42,239 bases of DNA from JAAYZB01 sp937958685 (GTDB lineage: Bacteria; Bacillota_I; Bacilli_A; Izemoplasmatales; Hujiaoplasmataceae): positions 1 to 42,239 of the forward strand of contig DAITAL010000010.1 of assembly GCA_036824265.1 (NCBI GenBank), read 5' to 3'. A program made the position numbers and the translations under genes. The notes beneath the pieces were generated by a model. That model had not been told where the DNA came from and ran no database searches. It worked only from the letters and a program-made list of their open reading frames with translations. Below, piece after piece: positions 7,157 to 15,575 of the stretch (positions are counted from its first letter, which is position 1; every line of letters starts with the position of its first letter).

Positions 7157-7324
7157 GTGCCAAGAAGGATTTTGGATACCTGTATCGCCTGCGGTACCTG
7201 CAAGGAAAACTGCCCGGTCGACTGCATCACCGCCGGGGACATCTACGTGATCGACCCCGAACAATGCATTGATTGCGGCCTGTGCGAAGTCAACTGCCCG
7301 GTCGACTGCATCATCACTGAATAA
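7157..7324 (+). CDS. 2[4Fe-4S] ferredoxin with two extra cysteines
   Basis: A 55-residue clostridial-type ferredoxin. It starts at GTG (MPRRILDTC) behind GGGAGGG. Two CxxCxxCxxxCP motifs are seen: C9/C12/C15/C19 and C37/C40/C43/C47. Each is followed by PVDC, giving further cysteines at C23 and C51, placed symmetrically; ordinary 2[4Fe-4S] ferredoxins have Ala there, whereas an equivalent free Cys occurs in the first motif of Azotobacter-type 7Fe ferredoxins. It is monocistronic, with its own promoter and terminator. A soluble electron carrier, plausibly a partner of the nearby hydrogenase or of pyruvate:ferredoxin oxidoreductase (inference). Confidence 0.93.
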   Translation: MPRRILDTCIACGTCKENCPVDCITAGDIYVIDPEQCIDCGLCEVNCPVDCIITE

Positions 7325-7333
7325 CCATTTGGG

Positions 7334-7359
7334 AACAGCGCCTGGAGCGCTGTTTTTTT
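7334..7359 (+). terminator. Intrinsic terminator of the ferredoxin gene
   Basis: Stem AACAGCGC/GCGCTGTT (7334-7341 with 7347-7354), 5-nt loop, T7 run. Confidence 0.9.
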
Positions 7360-7365
7360 GTAAAC

Positions 7366-7393
7366 AAAATCCCCGTGGGAGGACGGGGATTTT
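7366..7393 (-). terminator. Terminator of the degV-marR operon
   Basis: Stem AAAATCCCC/GGGGATTTT (7366-7374 with 7385-7393), directly after the marR stop on the minus strand. The T-tract is within the stem, so strength is uncertain. Confidence 0.65.
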
Positions 7394-7395
7394 GC

Positions 7396-7842
7396 TTATT
7401 CGGAAACGGGATAGTCCTTGAAGAAACCGGCGACACGGCGCAGCGACTGCACCAGGACTTCGTCTTCTTCAACTTTAAGGTCTTCAAAAATGGCATGGAT
7501 CATCTTGTCGTGGAACTCGTCGTGGGTCCTCAAGACCTGGAAGGCCTTGTCCTCAAGGGCGATCAACACCCGGCGGCGGTCCTCTTCGTCATGGTAACGC
7601 CTGATGTAGCCTTTCTGAAACAGGGTGTTCACGGCCACCGTCAGCGAGCCGACAGTGATGCCTAGTTTCTGGGCGATCGACGTCATCGAGGGATCCTTGG
7701 CGTTGTTGATGGCTTCGAGGACGTGGATTTCGCTCATCGACAGCTTGATGCCCTGGCGTTTCAGGGCCTCGCCCTCGATGGTCAGGATCCGGTTGAAGAT
7801 CTCGACAAGGAGTTCATTGATGATTTCTTTCGTCGTCTGCAT
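7396..7842 (-). CDS. MarR family regulator, possibly FabT-like
   Basis: A 148-residue MarR protein with the winged helix at about residues 55-100 (MTSIAQKLGITVGSLTVAVN, wing HDEEDRRRVLIAL). It follows the DegV gene by 9 bp in one operon, with no strong ribosome binding site of its own, so it is probably translated by coupling. The operon promoter has overlapping TTTGAA/TTCAAA palindromes at 8731-8752 that resemble the FabT operator of Gram-positive fatty-acid regulons. With a fatty-acid-binding DegV as partner, a role in sensing fatty acids is plausible, but it is an inference; the usual fab genes are not adjacent. Confidence 0.88.
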   Translation of the reverse strand: MQTTKEIINELLVEIFNRILTIEGEALKRQGIKLSMSEIHVLEAINNAKDPSMTSIAQKLGITVGSLTVAVNTLFQKGYIRRYHDEEDRRRVLIALEDKAFQVLRTHDEFHDKMIHAIFEDLKVEEDEVLVQSLRRVAGFFKDYPVSE

Positions 7843-7851
7843 GTCAAACCG

Positions 7852-8703
7852 TCATTTCTTCTCGATATAGCCGAGACCCATCGTTCCGGGACCGGCATGG
7901 CAGCCGACAACGGGAGTGAGCGGGATCAGTTTGACCTCGGTGACGCCTTCATAGCCTTCGATTTCTTCCTGCAGGTCGAACATCTCGGCCATGTTGTTGG
8001 TGTAGATGATGAAGGCTTCCGTCTTCTTGCCCTTGATCTCTTCCTTGAAGCGGGCGAGCATCGCCTCGCGGGCCTTGACGGTGGTGCGGATCTTCTCGAC
8101 GGTCTCGACTTTGCCTTCCTTGGAGACTTCGAGGAGCGGTTTCAGTTTCAGAAGCGTGCCCAGGAAGCCGGCGGCGTTCGAGAGGCGGCCGTTCTTCACC
8201 AGATATTTCAGGGTTTCGACACAGACCCAGATATGGTTGTGGTCGCGGATCCATTCGAGTTTTTCCAGAATCTCGCGGGCGGTCTTGCCTTCGTCAGCCA
8301 GTTTTTTGGCGACATTCGCCATCGTCGCCTCGACATAGGAGAGCGATTGGGAGTCGAAGACGTGGATGACATGGTCCTCGATCATCTTTGCGGCCAGAAC
8401 CGCATTCTGATAGGTGCCGCTCAGGTGCTTGGAGATCGTGACGATGATCAGTTCGTCATAGCCGGCGGCGATCATCTCCTGATACATCTCGTGGATCTTG
8501 CCGGTGCTGGTTTGCGCAGTCTTGATGTCCAGGTCGGGGTTGCGGGTGATGCGGTCGTAGAAGTCGTCGGTCGTGATCTCGACGAAATCCTCATACTCCT
8601 TGTCCTCGATCAAGAGCAGCGAGCGAAAGATCCTGATCTCCTTGTCGTGGACCAGGTAATCCAGTCCGGAATTGCCGCAGACGGCGACGCCGATTTTTCC
8701 CAT
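7852..8703 (-). CDS. DegV family fatty-acid-binding protein (FakB-like)
   Basis: A 283-residue DegV protein. TAQTSTG (62-68) and the C-terminal HAGPGTMGLGYI (from residue 269) are the family's lipid-binding signatures; in Bacillota such proteins present fatty acids to the kinase FakA for phosphorylation and phospholipid synthesis. The start is the ATG at 8703, with AAGGAGAAC upstream; the much longer open frame above it runs into the neighbouring gene and lacks support. It leads an operon with a MarR regulator. No fakA kinase is in the window. Confidence 0.92.
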   Translation of the reverse strand: MGKIGVAVCGNSGLDYLVHDKEIRIFRSLLLIEDKEYEDFVEITTDDFYDRITRNPDLDIKTAQTSTGKIHEMYQEMIAAGYDELIIVTISKHLSGTYQNAVLAAKMIEDHVIHVFDSQSLSYVEATMANVAKKLADEGKTAREILEKLEWIRDHNHIWVCVETLKYLVKNGRLSNAAGFLGTLLKLKPLLEVSKEGKVETVEKIRTTVKAREAMLARFKEEIKGKKTEAFIIYTNNMAEMFDLQEEIEGYEGVTEVKLIPLTPVVGCHAGPGTMGLGYIEKK

Positions 8704-8730
8704 AATGTTCTCCTTAGTTTTATTTTTAAT

Positions 8731-8752
8731 TTCAAATGTTTTGAAGTTCAAA
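8731..8752. promoter_or_regulatory. Overlapping palindromes, candidate FabT-like operator
   Basis: TTCAAA-TGT-TTTGAA (8731-8745) and TTTGAA-G-TTCAAA (8740-8752) overlap just downstream of the degV -10 box. The spacing and sequence recall the known FabT site (TTTGA...TCAAA). Likely target of the co-transcribed MarR protein. Confidence 0.65.
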
Positions 8753-8755
8753 TCA

Positions 8756-8784
8756 AATATATCATACCCCTTGCGAAAAAGCAA
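8756..8784 (-). promoter_or_regulatory. Promoter of degV-marR
   Basis: Minus strand TTGCTT (8779-8784), 17-bp spacer, TATATT (8756-8761); the candidate operator covers the start site. Confidence 0.65.
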
Positions 8785-8787
8785 GCG

Positions 8788-8813
8788 AAAAAAAAGACAC
8801 TTTTGCAAGTATC
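8788..8813 (-). terminator. Terminator after nif3-like gene
   Basis: Minus strand GATACTT-GCAA-AAGTGTC (8796-8813; 7-bp stem with one G-U pair and a GNRA loop) followed by T8; ends the long housekeeping operon. Confidence 0.82.
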
Positions 8814-9578
8814 TCAATATAAGGCATAGGGATCGGTGGCGGCGGTGGAAACAAGGATTTCCAGTTCGGGGAAGCGTTCTTTCAAGGTGCTGCTCAGGAA
8901 GCGCTTGAACCACGCCTCCACATGATGGCCGACATCGAGGATCGCAAACCCCATCTGCTCGCAGTCCAGGGCGTGGTGATAGGTGACGTCCCCGGTGAGG
9001 TAGACGTCGCAGCCCCGGCGTTTCGCCTGGTGCATGTGCTGGGCGCCGCTGCCGGCGGAGATGCCGACGCGGGTGACGGTGCGGTTGGCGCCGCCGATCA
9101 GGCGGAGCGTGGAAAGTTCGAGGCGATCCTTGACGAAGGCGATGAACGCCTCCAGCGGCAGCGGATCGATGTCGCCAAAGCGGCCGATCTCCACTTCCTC
9201 GTCGAGGAGCCCGACGTTCCTCAGCCCCAGCAGGGCTGCCAGTTGGTCGTTCATCCCGTTTTCGGCCCGGTCGAAATTGGTGTGCATCGCATAGAGGGCG
9301 ATGTCGTGCTTGATCAGTTTGGCGATGGCCCAGCCCCTGGGGGTGTCGAAGGGGATCGAGTTGATCGGCTGGAAGATCAGGGGATGATGGGTGATCACCA
9401 AATCGGCTTTGCTGAGAATCGCCTCCTGGACGACGGCCTTGGTCACATCCAGCGTCGTCATCACGCGCTTTGCGGGCTTGTTGAGGCTGCCGACCTGCAG
9501 GCCGACATTGTCCCAGTCGTAGGCCAGGTGGCGGGGATACAGGGTTTCCAAGTATTTGGTGATGTCGATGCGGTTCAT
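8814..9578 (-). CDS. Nif3-like dinuclear metal-centre protein (YqfO family, short form)
   Basis: A 254-residue Nif3/YqfO family protein. Likely metal ligands include H64-H65 (THHPLIF), the HTNFD motif near 99-103, and the C-terminal GHHVEA. The Bacillus orthologue YqfO carries an inserted PII-like domain (about 370 residues); this one lacks it. The proposed function of the family, for example as a GTP cyclohydrolase 1 type 2 homologue, is not settled. The ATG at 9578 overlaps the trmK stop by 4 nt (ATGA). It is the last gene of the rpoD operon, as trmK-yqfO follow sigA in Bacillus. Confidence 0.9.
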   Translation of the reverse strand: MNRIDITKYLETLYPRHLAYDWDNVGLQVGSLNKPAKRVMTTLDVTKAVVQEAILSKADLVITHHPLIFQPINSIPFDTPRGWAIAKLIKHDIALYAMHTNFDRAENGMNDQLAALLGLRNVGLLDEEVEIGRFGDIDPLPLEAFIAFVKDRLELSTLRLIGGANRTVTRVGISAGSGAQHMHQAKRRGCDVYLTGDVTYHHALDCEQMGFAILDVGHHVEAWFKRFLSSTLKERFPELEILVSTAATDPYALY

Positions 9579-10228
9579 GCAATCAGTCCCTTCAGGAGGT
9601 TGATCCGGTCGTGGAGCGCGTCGCGTTCGGTCGGTGAATTCACGTTTTTGGCCGCTTTCTCCAAGATCGCGATCTGCTTGTGGATCGCCGTTTGGAAGAC
9701 TTGGCTTTGTTCCTTGATGATCAGCGGACCGAATTCGCACTCCGCTTCCGTCAGGCGCATCGTTCCCGGCTGGCTGACGATGATCTGGTAGTACTTGCCG
9801 GCATCCTCGAGAAATTCCTCCGCCACGATCTGCCAGTCATTTGCCATCAGCCATGTGCGGATGGCGCCGGCGTCAGAGTTTGGGGAGATGACGAGCCGAC
9901 GGATGTTGGCAAGTTCGCCTTTTTCGAGAATGTCCCGGATCGTGAGGCCGCCGAGTCCCAAAATCGCGGCGACGGCGAAGGCGTCCGTTTTCGGGAAACC
10001 ATCGCCGAGCCTGAGCTCAATTGCGGCCTCCATCTTTGCATCGCGGATGTTCGCCCGGGCGCTTTCCAGGGGCTTGGGCTTGTTGTCGACGGCGATCGCC
10101 CTGGTCACATAGCCCCGCCCCACCGCTGCTAGCGGCAGTTTTGCGTGGTCGGTCCCGATATCGACGAGCAGGGAATAGCCTTTGACATGCTCCAAAGCCG
10201 CCCGCAGACGCTTGCTCAGTCTCGTCAT
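9575..10228 (-). CDS. trmK: tRNA (adenine22-N1)-methyltransferase TrmK
   Basis: A 217-residue SAM-dependent methyltransferase of the TrmK family, which makes m1A22 in tRNAs of Gram-positive bacteria. The SAM-binding motif I is DIGTDHAKLP (23-32); a Rossmann fold and a C-terminal helical coiled region (about 165-217) follow. The start overlaps the rpoD stop (ATGA) and its own stop overlaps the next start, so rpoD-trmK-nif3 are translationally linked. The position directly after the sigma factor is the conserved one. Confidence 0.93.
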   Translation of the reverse strand: MTRLSKRLRAALEHVKGYSLLVDIGTDHAKLPLAAVGRGYVTRAIAVDNKPKPLESARANIRDAKMEAAIELRLGDGFPKTDAFAVAAILGLGGLTIRDILEKGELANIRRLVISPNSDAGAIRTWLMANDWQIVAEEFLEDAGKYYQIIVSQPGTMRLTEAECEFGPLIIKEQSQVFQTAIHKQIAILEKAAKNVNSPTERDALHDRINLLKGLIA

Positions 10229-11535
10229 TGCTTGCCGCTGGTGAAATCCTTGAGTTTCTTGCTGCGGGAGGGATGGCGGAGCTTTCGCAGCGCTTTGGCC
10301 TCGATCTGCCGGATCCGCTCTCTGGTGACGCCGAATTCCTTGCCGACTTCCTCGAGGGTGCGGGTGCGGCCGTCCAAGAGGCCGAAGCGCATGCGCAAGA
10401 CTTTCTCCTCACGGTCGGTGAGGGTCTCCAGGACGGAATCGAGCTCGCGCTTCAGCATTTCCTTGGAGGTGTATTCGTAGGGTGTGAGGGTATCGGGATC
10501 GGGAATGAAGTCGCCCAGGGAGGAATCCTCCTCCTCGCCGACGGGCGACTCGAGGGAAATCGGCTCCTGCGCGACCTTCTGGATGATCTGGACCTTGTCC
10601 ACCGAGATCTTCATTTCCGCGGCGACTTCGTCGGGATGCGGCTCGCGTTTGAGTTTCTGGGTCAGCGTCCGCTGGGTGCGGACGAGCTTGTTGATGGTTT
10701 CGACCATGTGCACGGGGATGCGGATCGTCCGCGCTTGATCGGCGATCGCGCGGGTGATCGCCTGCCGGATCCACCAGGTCGCATAGGTGGAGAACTTGAA
10801 GCCCTTGGTGTGATCGAATTTGTAGACGGCCTTCATCAGGCCCATATTGCCCTCCTGGATCAGATCCAGGAATTGCATGCCCCGACCGACATAGCGTTTG
10901 GCGATCGAGACGACGAGCCGGAGGTTGGCTTCGACGAGTTTCTTTTCGGAAAACTCGCCGCGCTTGAACAACTCCTCGTACTCCGCAAGTTCCTCGGTGG
11001 TGATCGTCTCGTTGTTCTTCTGGCGCTGGTCGTAGATCTCGCGGGCTTTGCGGGCGCGGCTGATCAGGGTCGCCAGTTCGTACTCCTCATCGGAGTTCAG
11101 GAGTTCGACGCGGCCGATCTCCTTGAGATACATCCGGACGGGATCGTCGACCTTGATCGAGACGCTGGAGTCGAACTGCTTCTCCAGCATCAACTCCTCC
11201 TCGATTTCCTTGGCATAGTCAAAATCGACGAGTTCCTCTTCGATGATGTCTTCATCGGAAAGTTCGTCCAAATCGACGAAATCGTCGTCTTCGGCTTCTT
11301 GGGACTCCGGTTCCGGCGCGGTCTCTTCCTCGTCTTCCGGCAGGTAATCCTCCGCCTCGAGTTCGGCGATGTCGACGTATTCCTCGGGGAAGATGCCTTC
11401 GGCTTCGAGAGCGCCCAGGATCTCCTCGAACAGGTCGGCGTTTTCGTTGACGTACTTCTTGATGTCTTCCATGGTCAGGAAGCCGTGTTCCTCGTGCAGC
11501 GCCGTCAGTTTATTGATGATTTCTTTTTTGTCCAT
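10225..11535 (-). CDS. rpoD: RNA polymerase primary sigma factor RpoD (SigA)
   Basis: A 436-residue group 1 sigma factor. After a short N-terminal domain there is a very acidic stretch (about residues 50-120), then region 1.2 (DPVRMYLKEIG), regions 2.1-2.4 with the -10-reading helix (FSTYATWWIRQAITRAIADQ), region 3, and region 4.2 (VTRERIRQIEAKALRKL) that reads the -35 box. The start lies 26 nt inside the end of dnaG. It directs most transcription, and the TTGACA/TATAAT promoters seen across the window fit it. The acidic linker makes it longer than Bacillus SigA (371 residues). Confidence 0.97.
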   Translation of the reverse strand: MDKKEIINKLTALHEEHGFLTMEDIKKYVNENADLFEEILGALEAEGIFPEEYVDIAELEAEDYLPEDEEETAPEPESQEAEDDDFVDLDELSDEDIIEEELVDFDYAKEIEEELMLEKQFDSSVSIKVDDPVRMYLKEIGRVELLNSDEEYELATLISRARKAREIYDQRQKNNETITTEELAEYEELFKRGEFSEKKLVEANLRLVVSIAKRYVGRGMQFLDLIQEGNMGLMKAVYKFDHTKGFKFSTYATWWIRQAITRAIADQARTIRIPVHMVETINKLVRTQRTLTQKLKREPHPDEVAAEMKISVDKVQIIQKVAQEPISLESPVGEEEDSSLGDFIPDPDTLTPYEYTSKEMLKRELDSVLETLTDREEKVLRMRFGLLDGRTRTLEEVGKEFGVTRERIRQIEAKALRKLRHPSRSKKLKDFTSGKQ

Positions 11536-13327
11536 TTGGTTTCCTCTTTTGCTCTGCTTTCAAATCTTGTCTGATCTTATGAAGTTCGGTGCGCCGGTTG
11601 GCGAGTTGCAGTTTTTCTGCGGAGATGTTTTCGATCAGATCCATGCGATCTTTGATGTCGGCAAGCTCGTACTCGACGTCGCGGATGCGGATCGTGGTCA
11701 CGCATTGGGAGAATTCGGTGTCGTTGTATTCGTAGCCTTCAGCGAACAGCCGGTTGGCGACTTTGTCGCGGGTGCCCGCGCTGAACCGGGTGATGATCGT
11801 CGAGCGCGTGAGCAGCTGGGGGCTATCGGCGGCGAGCGTCTCGATCTCGACGGCGATCTGCCGGTTGAGGCTATCCAGCCAGAAACCGGGAGACAGCAGG
11901 TCCGCCAGGCGGTTCCGGAAGGCTTCGCTGTTCAAGCAGTAGTTGATCAGGATGTTCTCGGCGGCTTCGCCGGCCTTGATGATCGGTTGGTCGATCTTCG
12001 TGGCTCGCCTTTGTTTCTGCTGGAGGTGGATCGCCTTGGTCAACCGGTAGTTGTTGAAGTCCTCGCGCAGGGATTCGTAGGTGACTTTGCAGTCTTCCGC
12101 CAGCCTCGCGATGAAGATCTCGCTGATCGAGCCGGAGTTTTCGGTGATGAGGAAGTCGAACAGCCGCGCCTTGAGGCTCTCGATCGCCGACGGTTTCTTG
12201 AGATCCACGCCTCGCGTCATGAACAGGTAGCGGAAGTCGTAGAGGTCCAGCTGCTGTTTCGCCAGGTATTCCTGGAAAGCCTTGGCTGAGTTTTTCTTGA
12301 CAAAGTCGTCGGGATCGAGGCCATCCGGGAGGAGCACGACCTGGACGGATAAGCCCGCTTCCTCGAGAATCGTGGCGGCCTTGGCGGTTGCCTCGAAACC
12401 GGCGGCATCGCCATCATAGCAGAGCAAAACTTTGTCGGCATAGCGTTTGAGGAGCGCGGCCTGACGCGGCGTCAGCTGCGTGCCCATCGAGCAGACGGCG
12501 TCCTTGACACCGGCTTTGACGCTCGCGATGACGTCCATGTAGCCCTCGTAAAGCGTGATCCGTTTTTCCTTGCGGATGAAGGTCTGCGCCTTGTCGAGGT
12601 TGTAGACGACCTCGCCTTTGGTGAAAATCTCCGTGTAGGGGGAGTTCACATATTTCGGTTCGTCGAATCCGCCCGCAAACGTGCGGCCGCTGAAGCCGAC
12701 GACTTTGCCGAGTTCGTTCTTGATCGGGAAGATGATCCGGTCACGGAAGAGGTCGATGTAGCCGGTTTCCGTCTTTTTGATCAGGCCGATCGACAGCAGG
12801 TCGATCTCCTCGTACTTGGTCTTGAGATACTGATAGAGCGCATCCAGCTCCCGGGGCGCGTAGCCGATCTCGAAATACTGGATCGTGTGGATGTCGAGAT
12901 CCCGCGAGCGCAGATAAGCGAGCGCGTCCTGCCCCTTTTCCAGATTGGTGAGATGGAGGGCGTAAAACTGCAGGGCTTCCTCGTTGATGCGGTAGTAGCG
13001 GTCGATGTTGGCCTGCTGGGGTTCGAAGACGTCGGTTTCGATGGCGATGTTGTACCTCTCGGCAAGATAGCGGAGGCTTTCGACATACGCGAGATTCTTG
13101 TATTTCATCACAAAAGTGATGGCATCGCCTTTTTCGCCGCAGCCGAAGCAATGGAAGGAGTTGCGCTCCTTGGAGACGAAGAAGGACGGGGTTTTCTCGT
13201 TATGGAAGGGGCAAAGTCCCTTGTGGTTTTTCCCCGCGGGTTGCAAAGCGACAAATTCGCCGACAACATCGAGGATGTCAGCCGCGTTCTTGATTTGTTC
13301 GATCGTCTTCTGGCTGATCAAACCCAT
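11510..13327 (-). CDS. dnaG: DNA primase DnaG
   Basis: A 605-residue primase. The N-terminal CHC2-type zinc finger has C39, H42, C60 and C63 (CPFH ... HCFGC), followed by the catalytic core and TOPRIM domain (LYEGYMDVIA and CYDGDAAG motifs, about residues 255-345) and a C-terminal helicase-interaction domain. It makes RNA primers for replication. AAGGGGGTGG precedes the ATG. It lies between glyS and rpoD in the classic macromolecular-synthesis order and overlaps rpoD by 26 nt. Confidence 0.97.
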   Translation of the reverse strand: MGLISQKTIEQIKNAADILDVVGEFVALQPAGKNHKGLCPFHNEKTPSFFVSKERNSFHCFGCGEKGDAITFVMKYKNLAYVESLRYLAERYNIAIETDVFEPQQANIDRYYRINEEALQFYALHLTNLEKGQDALAYLRSRDLDIHTIQYFEIGYAPRELDALYQYLKTKYEEIDLLSIGLIKKTETGYIDLFRDRIIFPIKNELGKVVGFSGRTFAGGFDEPKYVNSPYTEIFTKGEVVYNLDKAQTFIRKEKRITLYEGYMDVIASVKAGVKDAVCSMGTQLTPRQAALLKRYADKVLLCYDGDAAGFEATAKAATILEEAGLSVQVVLLPDGLDPDDFVKKNSAKAFQEYLAKQQLDLYDFRYLFMTRGVDLKKPSAIESLKARLFDFLITENSGSISEIFIARLAEDCKVTYESLREDFNNYRLTKAIHLQQKQRRATKIDQPIIKAGEAAENILINYCLNSEAFRNRLADLLSPGFWLDSLNRQIAVEIETLAADSPQLLTRSTIITRFSAGTRDKVANRLFAEGYEYNDTEFSQCVTTIRIRDVEYELADIKDRMDLIENISAEKLQLANRRTELHKIRQDLKAEQKRKPNGQKRNHQ

Positions 13328-13346
13328 GGTTCCACCCCCTTTGGGA

Positions 13347-14735
13347 TCAGGTTTTCAATTCTTTCTCGATGAAGGCGACGAGGTCGTCAAGTTTGAGGCG
13401 TTCCTGCGCCATCGAGTCGCGGAAGCGGATCGTCACCGTGTCGTCTTCCAGGGTCTGGTTGTCGATTGTGACGCAATAGGGCGTCCCGACGGCGTCCTGC
13501 CGGCGGTACCGTTTGCCGATGTTGCCGGTGTCGTCATAGGTCGCATGGAAGTGTTTGAGCAGCATCGCGAAGACGGCGTCCGTCTTCTCCTGATGGTATT
13601 TTTTGACAAGCGGCAGGACGGCGACCTGGAAGGGCGCAAGCCGCTTGTCGATCTTGAGCAGGGTCCGCATCTCATCGGTCGCTTCCACCAACTCTTCGGT
13701 CAGGCAATCGGAGAGCACGGCGAGGAGCAGCCGTTCGACTCCCAAACTCGGTTCGATGACATAGGGGAGATACTTCTCCTCGGTGTCGGGATCGAAATAC
13801 TCGAGGTTTTCCCCTGAGCGCTCCTGGTGGCGCTTGAGGTCATAGTCGGTGCGGGAGGCTACCCCCCAAAGCTCATCGAAGCCCCAGGGATAGCGGTACA
13901 TGATGTCGGTCGTCGCATTCGAGTAGAACGAGAGCTTCTCCTGGGGATGGTCATAGAGTTTGAGGTTCTCGGGACTGATGCCCAGGGATTCGAGGAACTT
14001 GACGGAAAAATCGCGCCAGTAGTCGAACCACTGGAGTTCGGTGCCGGGTTTGCAGAAGAATTCGAGTTCCATTTGTTCGAACTCGCGGATCCGGAAGATG
14101 AAGTTGCCCGGTGTGATCTCGTTGCGGAAGGCCTTGCCGACCTGGCCGATGCCAAAGGGGACTTTCTTTCGCGAAGTCCGCTGCACATTCTTGAAATTGA
14201 GGAAGATCCCCTGGGCGGTCTCGGGACGGAGATAGACTTCGTTCTTTGATTCCTCGACGACGCCGATGTGGGTTTTGAACATCAGGTTGAAGAAGCGGAT
14301 CTCGGTGTAGTCGAAGCCGCCGCAGACCGGGCATTTGAGCTTGTTGGTCTGGATGTAGTCGGTCATCTTCTGGATGCTCCAACCGTCGGCGTCGACCTTG
14401 CCCTTCGTGCCGGTCTCGATCAGCTTGTCGGCTCGATGGCGGGATTTGCACAGCTTGCAGTCGATCATCGGATCCTGAAAACCACCAACATGGCCGGAGG
14501 CGATCCAGGCGTCGGTGTGCAGGATGATGCCGGAATCGAGTCCGACGTTGTGGGGGTTCTGGCTGACGAAGGCCTGCCACCAGGCTTCCTTGAGGTTGTT
14601 GCGGAGCGCCACGCCCATCGGACCGTAGTCCCAGGAGTTGGCGAGTCCGCCGTAGATCTCGGAACCTTGGTAGACGAAACCGTATTGCTTGCAGTAGTTG
14701 ACAAGTTGTTCCATTGTCAGTTTCAAACCGATCAT
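13347..14735 (-). CDS. glyS: Glycyl-tRNA synthetase, single-chain dimeric type
   Basis: About 460 residues; a class II aminoacyl-tRNA synthetase of the eukaryote/archaea-like alpha2 type used by mollicutes, staphylococci and actinobacteria, not the alpha2beta2 GlyQS. Motifs: GSEIYGGLANSWDYGP near the N-terminus, a CxxC zinc-like pair (CKLC and CPVC), motif 2 FRNEITPGNF and motif 3 GVERLLLAVL, then an anticodon-binding domain. Start uncertain: ATG 14735 abuts AGAGG with no spacing; TTG 14726 (MKLTMEQ) has an 8-nt spacing and family-like N-terminus; ATG 14714 is also possible. It has its own promoter at 14768-14795 within the larger gene block. Confidence 0.95.
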   Translation of the reverse strand: MIGLKLTMEQLVNYCKQYGFVYQGSEIYGGLANSWDYGPMGVALRNNLKEAWWQAFVSQNPHNVGLDSGIILHTDAWIASGHVGGFQDPMIDCKLCKSRHRADKLIETGTKGKVDADGWSIQKMTDYIQTNKLKCPVCGGFDYTEIRFFNLMFKTHIGVVEESKNEVYLRPETAQGIFLNFKNVQRTSRKKVPFGIGQVGKAFRNEITPGNFIFRIREFEQMELEFFCKPGTELQWFDYWRDFSVKFLESLGISPENLKLYDHPQEKLSFYSNATTDIMYRYPWGFDELWGVASRTDYDLKRHQERSGENLEYFDPDTEEKYLPYVIEPSLGVERLLLAVLSDCLTEELVEATDEMRTLLKIDKRLAPFQVAVLPLVKKYHQEKTDAVFAMLLKHFHATYDDTGNIGKRYRRQDAVGTPYCVTIDNQTLEDDTVTIRFRDSMAQERLKLDDLVAFIEKELKT

Positions 14736-14767
14736 CCTCTCACGATAAACGCTAATATCTCATAATA

Positions 14768-14795
14768 ATTATATGATTTATGATAGTAAAGTCAA
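14768..14795 (-). promoter_or_regulatory. Promoter of glyS-dnaG-rpoD-trmK-nif3
   Basis: Minus strand TTGACT (14790-14795), 16-bp spacer, TATAAT (14768-14773), in the 112-bp gap between recO and glyS. No T-box features are seen in the short leader. Confidence 0.7.
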
Positions 14796-14847
14796 GGCCA
14801 ATTTCGTTTTGCCAGGGGCAGCGAAAGCGAAAAAAGGCCGGAGCGGA

Positions 14848-15573
14848 TCAATATCCCAATAGACCCCTGAGCAGTTTGCGGGCGTGGGATTCCCAGCCCA
14901 GATGGTATTGGTAATAATCATCGAGCGCCAGTCGCAGAGCGCGCAGTTCAGTGGCGGAAAACGCCTTCGGCGAGCCCGAGGCCAGATCGAAATAGTGCAG
15001 GTGACGCCAGTCGTCGACCGTCTCAGCGGTCAGGACTTTGCCTTGGGGTGCGTGGTTGGGACAGCACATGCCGCCTTCTTTGATGGAAAAGACAAGGTTG
15101 TCGGTGGCCGGACAGGCATGGCAGTGGTTGAAGGCCGGCTGGAGTCCCAGAAGGTGCAAAAGCTTGCTTTCGAAGACCATGATGTAGACTAAGTGATGCT
15201 CATTGGTCTTCAATCGATCGAGGATTTTGTCAAGAAAACGGTACAGCTTCGCGTGGTCGAGATCGCCCTCGCTGACATGCAGTGTGAGTTCCAGAAGGTG
15301 CAAACAGGCGGTGTAGCGTTCCAAATCGGGCTTGATCTCGGGGTAGTCGTCCAAGACCTCGATATCCCTGATGATCTGCATGCCTTTGCCGGCATGGGTA
15401 ATCCTGACCTTGGTCAGGGTCTCCGTTGCGACCCGCAAAGGGCTTGTGAGCTTGTTGGCGCCTTGGGCGAGGTAACTCTGCCTGCCGGTGGGGGTGTAGC
15501 CGAAAACCAGGCGGCTGGATTCCTTGTAGTCCATCCGCCGGCAGATCAAACACTCGCTCACGCGCTCTGGCAT
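14848..15573 (-). CDS. recO: DNA repair protein RecO
   Basis: A 241-residue RecO, which anneals DNA and loads RecA together with RecR. The N-terminal OB fold is in the first 80 residues, and the C-terminal half has the zinc-site cysteines CHAC and MCC. The ATG at 15573 (MPERVSECLICRR) is chosen because it follows the era stop by 2 nt and has a GAGAGAAAC site within era. The N-terminus also has a Cys pair (CLIC) not typical of all RecO. No clear terminator follows; read-through to glyS is likely. Confidence 0.92.
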   Translation of the reverse strand: MPERVSECLICRRMDYKESSRLVFGYTPTGRQSYLAQGANKLTSPLRVATETLTKVRITHAGKGMQIIRDIEVLDDYPEIKPDLERYTACLHLLELTLHVSEGDLDHAKLYRFLDKILDRLKTNEHHLVYIMVFESKLLHLLGLQPAFNHCHACPATDNLVFSIKEGGMCCPNHAPQGKVLTAETVDDWRHLHYFDLASGSPKAFSATELRALRLALDDYYQYHLGWESHARKLLRGLLGY

Positions 15574-15575
15574 GA

